Source of the DNA: Lathyrus oleraceus
Taxonomy: Eukaryota; Streptophyta; Magnoliopsida; Fabales; Fabaceae
DNA: 64,000 nt
Direction: 5' to 3'
Assembly (NCBI RefSeq): GCF_024323335.1
Contig: NC_066582.1
Coordinates: forward strand, 88,718,944-88,782,943
Shown here piece by piece: positions 57,120 through 64,000 of the stretch. A program made the translations under genes and the position numbers. The notes beneath the pieces are model-generated. The model did not search any database, was not told where the DNA came from, and saw only the letters and a list, made by a program, of their open reading frames with translations. Positions within the stretch are counted from its first letter, which is position 1, and each line of letters begins with the position of its first letter.

Positions 57120-58065
57120 AGTCGGCCTGAATACCGAAAAGGAACGTTGACCTGGATACCAAAATAAATGGTAACACAGGGATAGCCGTGGCCTGAATGC
57201 CGCTCGTCAGTCTGAATACTGAGCATCATAGTATGAGAGTATTGATATCGGTCTGATCACCGAGAGATTGGCCTGAATGCCCAACAACTGGCCTGAACAC
57301 CACTTCGGTCTGAATACCGGAAAACTGGTCTGAATGCCACAAGCTGCATCGACCTGAACATTGGAAACTTCTTCGATCTGAAAATCGGAAGCTGGCCTGA
57401 GTGCCACAAGTTCTTCGACCTGATCATCGGAAACTTCTTCGATCTGAGAATCGGAAACTGGTCTGAAAACCACAAGTACTTCGACCTGATCGTCGGAAAC
57501 TTCTTCGATCTAAAAATCGGACACTGGCCTGAGTGCCACAAGTTCTTCGACCTGATCGTCGGAAACTTCTTCGATCTGAGAATCGGAAACTGGTCTGAAA
57601 ACCACAAGTACTTCGACCTGATCGTCGGAAACTTCTTCGATCTGAAAATCGGAAACTGGTCTGAAAACCATAAGTACTTCGACCTGATCGTCGGAAACTT
57701 CTTCGATCTGAAAATCGGAAACTGGCCTGAACACCCACGTCGGTCTGAACACCGGAAAACTGGCCTGAATACCACAAGTTCTTCGACCTGATCGTCGGAA
57801 ACTTCTTCGATCTGAGAATCGGAAACTGGTCTGAACACCCACCTCGATCTGAACTCCGGAAAACTGGCCTGAATACCACAAGTTCTTCGACCTGATCGTC
57901 GGAAACTTCTTCGATCTGAGAATCGGAAACTTGCCTGAGTGCCACAAGTACTTCGACCTGATCGTCGGAAACTTCTTCGATCTGAAAATCGGAAACTGGT
58001 CTGAACACCCACCTCGGTCTCAACATCGGAAAACTGGCCTGAATGCCATAACGGTCTGAATATCC
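57120..58065. repeat. 66-bp / 104-bp array of CTGAAN-loop mini-hairpins (element D)
   Basis: CGACCTGATC-type starts lie at 57416, 57482, 57548, 57614, 57680, 57784, 57888 and 57954. The basic unit is 66 bp, and two units are lengthened to 104 bp by an extra CGGTCTGAAC block. Each unit is a series of mini-hairpins: CGAC-CTGATC-GTCG, CGAT-CTGAGA-ATCG or CGAT-CTGAAA-ATCG, GGT-CTGAAA-ACC, GGC-CTGAGT-GCC, CGGT-CTGAAT-ACCG (57306-57319), TCAGT-CTGAAT-ACTGA (57207-57222). Because 66 is a multiple of three, long ORFs (up to 251 codons) appear on the - strand, but they are repeats of one phrase in several frames. Confidence 0.88.
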
Positions 58066-58549
58066 GAAAAACTCGTCATGCTTGTCAGCATTGGCAGAAA
58101 TAACGAATAGTGATAAATGAGGCGGCACACGTACCAACGACCCATGTCGGGGATAACTAGCCATGAGCATGCTATCCTCTATTCAACCCTAGCAAACGAA
58201 CACTTGGCGCTTAGCTGGGGATTATCTCCTTATCTTTTCTTTACTTTTTGGACCCCGAAACTTTCTGATTATCATTTCCATCCCCGCCCGACAGAAATCC
58301 TTCCTCCAATATCGCACTACTGGGGAACCCTGTTGGTTAAAATCATGATGCCAAACTCCTCGGAGTAACATCTTCACCTTCTGGAGAAACCACCTCTCAG
58401 ACAATAACCACGGCTTGAGACTAGCTTATGCTCACAATGCTGATGCATGATAAAATTTTTAGCGTAATGCTCCATAATCATGGAAATGCTACGCAGTTCA
58501 TTATGCAATATGCTATGATCTCCTAAATGATGAATGCATAAAAGGTATC

Positions 58550-58990
58550 CCCCTCAAAGGACTCTCCTGGGGAGCTCGAGGCACTCTGCTGAGGAACTCG
58601 ACAACACTCCAATCTCCACCCCACTGGGGAATAGCACTGCTGCTGGGAAGTAATCACCCTTACCAGGGATGACCTCCACGGAACCCGATCCACTTGGGGA
58701 CTTCACTGGGGAATAAACCACCAACGCACTCTGTGGGGAAACAACGGTCTCTGACTTGCTGGGGAATTAACAAGCTCCGCCATACTAGGGGGAACAACTA
58801 CCCACAGACACCTCCGCTGGGAAATAGCAACCTTCAGGCCTGGCTGCTGAGGAAACATCGATCTAAAACCTGCTGGGGAGATAACCATCCCGACCCTGCT
58901 AGGGAAGACACATACCTGGGATCCGCCTGGGAAGTAACAATCCCAACCCTGTTTGGGGAAACAAGGAACGTCTGGCGCAGAACACCCGTC
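58550..58990 (-). other. CTGCTGGGGA motif cluster (element D 3' region)
   Basis: About 16 variants of CTGCTGGGGAATAACC on the + strand at 20-35 bp spacing (58565, 58621, 58641, 58704, 58731, 58757, 58817, 58869, 58896, 58951 and others). The sense strand reads TCCCCAGCAG, complementary to the PBS type of this lineage. No domain in the ORFs across it. Confidence 0.6.
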
Positions 58991-59820
58991 GACTCGTCGA
59001 ACCCTGGTATTCACCATCCAACTTCAGTGTCTGCTTTCCACTTTTGAGAACTCCCAAACTCGTTTGGACTTTTCTGTTTCATCACCTTGTATTCTCGACT
59101 CCTCCGTACTCGATGGCGATCGAACTCCTTGGATTTATACAAACTTTCCAGCCCTCAGACTTTGAAGAGTCTTCTTGATTAATATTCAGGATCGTCGTAC
59201 GTCTTTCGTCGTCTTTTCACCATTCCTTCATTCATTCGTCCCTGATTGGACTCCACGGGGATCTTTTGTCAAAAGCTTCACATCACACCTGCAAGTGAGT
59301 GAAAATATCTAACAGCTCCTGCAAAAAAGATCGTTAGACAAAGACGTGCCCCAGGCGTGCCAAGATTTCAACACCTAGGTCACTCAACCTTCCGAATAAG
59401 ATTTCAAGCTTTCAATCTTATAAACATGCATTGGAAGGGACCCGTATGTCTCAAAATGCAAAAATTCTTTATCAAAAATAACTGGATGTTTTTGCGATCA
59501 AAGCGGTAATGAAAAACAAAAACAGAATTATTTGACTGAATATGCATTTTATTGATTGAAAAAGTGTGGCTCAAAATTGAGCAATACAAAGGAAGTAATT
59601 CCTGAAAAGAGGTAATTGCGCACAAAAGGAAAAATCTATCCTAATGGCAATGTGTAACCGTAATCTCATCGAGTTCCAACTCAGTTACACCCCATATGTC
59701 CTCAGACTCTCCATGCTTTCTACCTTCTGAACAAGACGATTTCGACTGATCCCTGCCGGATATTATCCACTTGTCGTATCCAAAGCACAAACGATCATGC
59801 TGGACGCAGTTGTTCGTTTC
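58991..59820 (-). other. Element D 3' region, no feature recognised
   Basis: Mixed composition, no domain, no strong repeat. 59400-59820 is related to 42716-43175 of element B. Confidence 0.4.
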
Positions 59821-59824
59821 AATC

Positions 59825-60030
59825 CCTCTTTTGCCTGGACCGCCCTTTCGGGTTTTCAGTCCACCGGGATACCCTTTTTTGCCCAAATCGCCTTTTCAGA
59901 TTTTCGACTTACCGGGTGTACAACTTTCCTTTTTATCCCTAATTTTTGCCCGAACCTTTTCATTTTTTTTCGGTTCGCCGGGATGCCCATTTTTGCTTGG
60001 ACTATTTTGTTCTTTTCGTCCAGCGGGTCT
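59825..60030 (-). other. Post-integrase stem-loop array (element D)
   Basis: Four units: TGGAC/GTCCA (59836-59840/59859-59863), AAATCG/CGACTT with one mismatch (about 59884-59910), CGAACC/GGTTCG (59951-59956/59972-59977) and TGGAC/GTCCA (59998-60002/60018-60022). It ends next to the integrase stop at 60032. Flanks TTTTTGCC and CCGGG/GCGGG are as in B. Confidence 0.65.
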
Positions 60031-60031
60031 C

Positions 60032-60780
60032 TTATACGAAGTATTTTTTAACTGCGTCCGTATTTACAGGGGATGGAAAATCTTCGCCATCCATGGTCGT
60101 CGATAACAAGGCTATGCCAGCGAAAACCTTCTTGACCACGAATGGACCCTCATAATTGGGTGTCCACTTGCCCCTACGATCATTTTGAGGAGGAAGGATC
60201 CTTTTCAGCACCATATCACCTGCGTGATACACACGAGGTCGCACCTTTCGATCGAAAGCACGCTTCATCCGTTGCTGGTATAACTGCCCATGACAGATAG
60301 TTACCAGCCTCTTTTCCTCAATCAGGCTCAACTCCTCATACCGGGTCCTTACCCATTCAGCCTCTTGCAACTTCACGTCCATCAGGACTCTCAAAGAGGG
60401 AATTTGAACCTCAACCGATAGCATCGCTTCCATCCCATACACGAGTGAGAAAGGCGTTGCCCTAGTAGACGTACGCACCGAAGTTCAATACCCAGGACCC
60501 CAACTTCGTACTCAGCCACACTATCGGTGCATTCGACCGTTAGCCGAGTAACAAAAGGAACGTGGGATCCCTTTGGCGTAACCAAAGCAGCACCAACTCC
60601 GCTTCCATTCATGTTAATGGCCCCATCAGACATCAGAATCCGTTCGGATTCAGGGTCAGGCCCCTCCTCCGGGATCGGTTCTTCACAATCTTTCGATTTG
60701 AGAACCTCGATGTCCTCATCAAGGAACTCCAAAATTCATCGGTTGATAATCCTCTACGGGTTGCTGGGCGAGGTAATCAG
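60032..60780 (-). pseudogene. Element D pol remnant: second RNase H joined to integrase C-terminus
   Basis: The right part (60732 to about 60500) has the start of the second RNase H (ESERILMSDGAINMNGSG, VAEYEVGVLGIE). At about 60490 it jumps to the integrase end (TSTRATPFSLVYGMEAML, ICHGQLYQQRMKRAFDRK, KWTPNYEGPFVVKKVF, DAVKKYFV). The rest of RNase H, the zinc domain and the DDE core, about 0.9 kb, are deleted. The two halves are in different frames. Confidence 0.82.
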
Positions 60781-61423
60781 ATAATACACTCCCCTTGATT
60801 GCTTTCCAAGAAGTATACTGTATATCATACTCAGTCACAATCATTTGCCGTCTCGCAACCCGTCCGGTAAATGTTGGCTTCTTCTGATATGTACTTGATC
60901 AGATCCATCTTGAAATCCACAAAGTGGTATGGACCAGCATATACTGACTCAGTCGGCGAGCAGCCTATGCCAAAGTACAACAAGTTTTCTCGAGCAGTGA
61001 ATGTATTGTTTCACAGTCGGTAAACTCTTTGCTAAGGTAAATTGCATGCTCTTTTCGACCAGACTCGTCATGCTGCCCCAGTACACACCTCATAGACCCC
61101 TCGAGGGATGTCAAGTATAGGGTTTACGGTCTCTCTCCATAGGGAGGCAACAGAATCGGAGGCTCCTGCAACTTATTCTTTTATTTCCCAAAGCCCCTGG
61201 GCAATCATTATCCACCTGACCGTTTGATCTCTCTTTTTGTTTTCGGTTCAGGCATTTCTTGCATTACTTTTTCCTTTTTTTATATCTTCTTGTCTTTTCT
61301 TTTTTTTTTTCTGGCAGGATCAACCTCGATTCCTCTTTCGCTCACAATAAGCCTCGGCAACTTACCGGACCGCACTTCGAAAGTGCACTTATTCTGATTC
61401 AACCTCAGTTTGAATTGTCTCAA
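60781..61423 (-). pseudogene. Element D pol remnant: decayed RT thumb and RNase H
   Basis: Translations in mixed frames recover RLNQNKCTFEVRSGKL, SERGIEVDP and later SVLSDYLAQQPVEDYQPM, with several stops and indels. A T-rich tract on the + strand (61258-61312) sits in the middle of the connection domain and looks like inserted filler. Confidence 0.65.
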
Positions 61424-61606
61424 CTAGCCAAACAGCTTGGCCAGATCTACCAGATGCCCCTCTTCTGCTTGGGACTTTGCTATCATGTCATCAACATAGC
61501 ATTCGATTTCACGATGAATCATATCATGAAACAAAGTCACCATGGCCCTCTGATGCGTGGCACCGGCGTTCTTGAGACCGAATGGCATCACCTCTACTCT
61601 TGACAC
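61424..61606 (-). pseudogene. Element D pol remnant: RT palm with YVDD
   Basis: 60 codons: EVMPFGLKNAGATHQRAM, FHDMIHREIECYVDDMIAKSQ and HLVDLAKLF. The first half of RT is missing; at 61607-61640 the sequence joins the pre-RT segment. Confidence 0.78.
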
Positions 61607-61640
61607 TCGCCTCTAAGGCGGCCCCAACCTTTATTTCCTT

Positions 61641-61964
61641 TCAGACCTCCTCGGTACATAGGCTAACAAGCTCAACTTGCTCTTCGTGCGGATGAATCAC
61701 CTTCTCCTCTTGTTTCAACAACCTGGCTAATTCCTCCGGCAGTTCACAATCTTCTTCGCCTTCTTCTTCGGCATGATAGATCGGATTGTCGAAGTCATAT
61801 GGAGGTGTAACCGAATTGTTATCAATGAGATCCGGAGAATACCAAAGTCGAAACGAGACAAAGCACAGGGAAGGAAAATGAAAACAAACATTGCCCTTTT
61901 TATTTTTAAACTGTAAAAATAAATGAAAAACAGGGAACACCGCTTTTAATTGAAAAACATCCAT
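61641..61964 (-). pseudogene. Element D pol remnant: pre-RT segment
   Basis: Acidic segment DFDNPIYHAEEEGEEDCELP and ARLLKQEEKVIHPHEEQVEL, as in element B, ending before the RT core. The first part, with FFHLF-like hydrophobic codons, is probably intron. Confidence 0.7.
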
Positions 61965-62079
61965 TTATTACTGATGCGAAATGTTGCAAAATGAAACATG
62001 AGGTGGCCCTTACAATGAACCATTACGTTTCGGGAAAAACGTATGGCTTTCATGCAAACAGAATTGAAAACAGAAAATA

Positions 62080-62910
62080 TTACTCTTCAAGTAGAGTGAC
62101 AGTGATGATCTTTTCAGCCTTCCAGTTCTGAACTTCCATCCCTGGCACGCACGGTTTTATCCAACCATCAATATCGCAGTCACTGTCAGCCTCTTCACCC
62201 ACCGCACAGACGTGACCTGAATCTTTAGCGATTACACCCACCATCACCTGACCATGCGCCGGCATGGGATTGGCATTAACATTCAGTGATAGTGTAAAAT
62301 TGAGGGCTTTGGAATCCACCAAGTCTTGGACGACATGCTTAAAAGCTCTGCAACCCTCAATGTTATGTCCAGATGCACCAGAATGGAATTCACACTTGGC
62401 GTTCTCATCAAAGTTAGGAGGCTTCTGATCTGATCTCAACGGAGCTAACGTCCTCAACTGCGCCATCCCGAGATCCTTCAACCTCTTAAACAGAAGAGCA
62501 CACGTCATGGGTGGCCTATCAAATTGACGATCAATCCCCTTTCCTCTCACTTGGCATCCAGCTCTCTATGCTCTCTGTTGAGGGAACTGATGTTGCCGTT
62601 GTACTGATTGATTACCAATAGGAATCATTACCGCAGCAGTATGCTGGTAGTAATGATCCCCACCGTATCCTCTCTGGGCATACACAGCACTCGCGCCATC
62701 CTCCTTCTTATGCTGACCATTACTAAAGGATTTCTTCGATCCAGACGACGAAGCGTTTCCTTGTATTTTCCCCTTCTTCAGCCAGTCTTCAATCCTCCCC
62801 ACCTTCTCGGCAATTGCTTTCTGCCCCAAGGCGAACTCTTGCATGACATTGATCAACTCTCCCATCTTCTCTTTCAGCTCGAGAATGTCTGTGTTGGGTG
62901 GATTCATCAT
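62080..62910 (-). pseudogene. Element D gag with core domain deleted
   Basis: One frame from ATG (62908-62910; MMNPPNTDILELKEKMGEL) to the stop at 62080, with a TAG at 62566-62568. It has an N-terminal helical segment, Ser/Gln-rich linker and variant knuckle CEFHSGASGHNIEGC. The capsid-like domain of element B is absent between about 62780 and 62740. No protease motif. Confidence 0.8.
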
Positions 62911-63361
62911 TCCTGTGTCAATCAAACATGTTAGAAACTGACACCTACAAAATAGAAGACAGTTATTATGACTCACACATGAATGCAATGTCTATCCGCA
63001 TGAGGAACACTCTGTCTTTCGATCCTGGTTTCATCGAGACAGATAATAATTCAGCAGCAACATTCTGACATCAATCGTCTGGTTTTGCCATACAGAGCAG
63101 GAAGTTATGATTTAGCAAAGATATCACCCAACCATGTGTGTGTTGTGAGTGTGCACAGATAAGCAAATAAAGCTTGAAGATCAATCACTGAATGATAATA
63201 ACCACTACATACCAAAAGTGCACTACAAGTGCAAAAGTCATACATCAGGCTGATACAAGTCAAATTACAATTCTCCAGAATCAGAAAGAAAATACAAGCA
63301 AGTGAATTCCGTCAACAGGCCTGACGGTAATCCAACACATGATAACAACTGCGACAAAAGT
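62911..63361 (-). other. Spacer between ORF1 and gag of element D
   Basis: AT-rich, no domain and no repeat seen. Confidence 0.4.
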
Positions 63362-64000
63362 CTAAGCTGAAGAAGGTTCTACAGACGGTTCTGCATCATC
63401 AACCATCCTGGTGAACTTCACAGCAAACCTGAGCTCAGTGTTCTCCTGTTGTAATCTCCCCACCTCCTTCTGGTGAATCTTCATCTGTCGGAAATAATGA
63501 TCCCTCTCAGCAAGATAATGATCTCTCTCAACAATAATCTTTGCTTTCTCCGCTTCCCATTCTGTAGTAAGGACTTTAGTTCTGGCATCTCTCTGGTCCC
63601 TCACAAGGATTTGTCTCCTCTTCTCATCTTCGATGACCTACAAAGCTCTAGCCAACCTCTCCTTGGTGATGTCGTGCTCCCTTGTAGACGACTCCAACGC
63701 TTGGCTGACCTTGCCATAATAAGCGGTGTCTATCTCAAAGCGCTTCACTTCCATGGCATGTCTCTTATCCTGGTCTTCTATTCTCCCTTTGATTTCCTGA
63801 TTAGCCATCTGAATTCTAGCAACACTCATCTCCAACTCAGCCTTCTCTGCTCGCAACTGATCTCTCTCCTTCTTCATCTCAAGGAACTCCTCCATGCTGA
63901 CAGAAGAACATGGCCCCTCAATCGTAGGACACCAAGGATCACCTCCAGGAAATGGTAGATGCGTGAGCTTAATCCTCTTCCTAAGCCAATCATCAAATGG
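63362..64000 (-). pseudogene. Element D ORF1 (coiled coil), C-terminal part
   Basis: One frame entering from the right edge (WLRKRIKLTHLPFPGGDP, then GPCSSVSMEEF). Long heptad-like helices follow (MKKERDQLRAEKAELEMSV, ERDHYLAERDHYFRQM, EVGRLQQENTELRF), ending EPSVEPSSA and stop at 63362. It is interrupted by one TAG at 63638-63640. Ogre elements are known to carry an extra ORF1 of unclear function upstream of gag, and this fits in place and orientation. Elements A and B have nothing similar at that position. Confidence 0.75.

Larger units (their letters stand above)
53960..64000 (-). mobile_element. Element D: Ogre-like retrotransposon, 5' end outside the window
   Basis: 3' LTR to 56929, polypurine tract, 3' region with a 66-bp array, broken pol, core-deleted gag and an upstream coiled-coil ORF1 running out of the window. 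Pol has lost the first half of RT and the integrase core, and several frames are broken. It is related to B in gag, pol, polypurine tract and 3' arrays, but with a longer LTR and an ORF1. The left boundary is approximate. Confidence 0.83.

Noticed and set aside
57257..58170. Overlapping long ORFs of 145-251 codons on the - strand
   Set aside because: They run through a 66-bp tandem array. 66 is divisible by three, so a stop-free unit gives open frames in all three phases, and the translations repeat one phrase (RSFRRSGR and similar) without a domain.

Overview
The window is intergenic DNA from a large plant genome. It holds nested LTR retrotransposons and no host gene that I can support. Very long LTRs (5.3 kb in one element), a pol with a second RNase H before the integrase, a TGGCGACTC-type primer-binding site (PBS), an intron-like acceptor in front of reverse transcriptase and tandem repeats downstream of integrase all fit the Ogre/Tat lineage of Ty3/gypsy. 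That lineage dominates legumes of the pea/vetch group (Pisum, Vicia, Lathyrus, Lens). The species cannot be fixed from sequence alone. || Layout. 1-9780: element E1 (Ogre-like, + strand), with a 5' LTR from the window edge to 5162, a PBS, no gag, a decayed pol (5545-9001) and a truncated 3' region. 9781-12786 continuing at 51728-about 53800: remains of SIRE-type Ty1/copia elements (- strand), with RT and integrase deleted. 12787-51722: element B (Ogre-like, - strand), inserted into the copia internal region with a GTAGT target-site duplication (TSD). Its 3' LTR is cut into three pieces by two later insertions: element A (13124-31015, TSD CATAC, two 5344-bp LTRs, internal region largely deleted) and a nearly intact Tekay-type chromovirus (31851-40514, TSD AGTTG, two 2064-bp LTRs). 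About 53960-64000: element D (Ogre-like, - strand, 5' end outside the window), with a 3' LTR, a long repeat array, broken pol, core-deleted gag and an upstream coiled-coil ORF1. || Relative ages agree with the nesting. By-eye LTR differences are about 2% for B, about 0.4% for A and about 0.25% for Tekay. The Tekay element has one long gag-pol frame broken by a single TAG. The Ogre-like elements are nonautonomous by sequence: no protease motif is visible in any, and gag core and/or pol core are deleted in E1, A and D. || The most interesting signal is in their non-coding parts. Short stem-loops recur whose stems differ from copy to copy but stay complementary, while loops or flanks are constant: (a) a tandem stem-loop array immediately after the integrase stop in E1, A, B and D; (b) a two-hairpin module repeated in the terminal part of the LTRs of E1, A and B; (c) arrays of mini-hairpins with a CTGAAN loop in the 3' regions of B and D. 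Clusters of a motif complementary to the PBS also lie in the 3' regions. Together these suggest a structured-RNA layer in these retroelements. This is inference from reading by eye, not from a covariance test.
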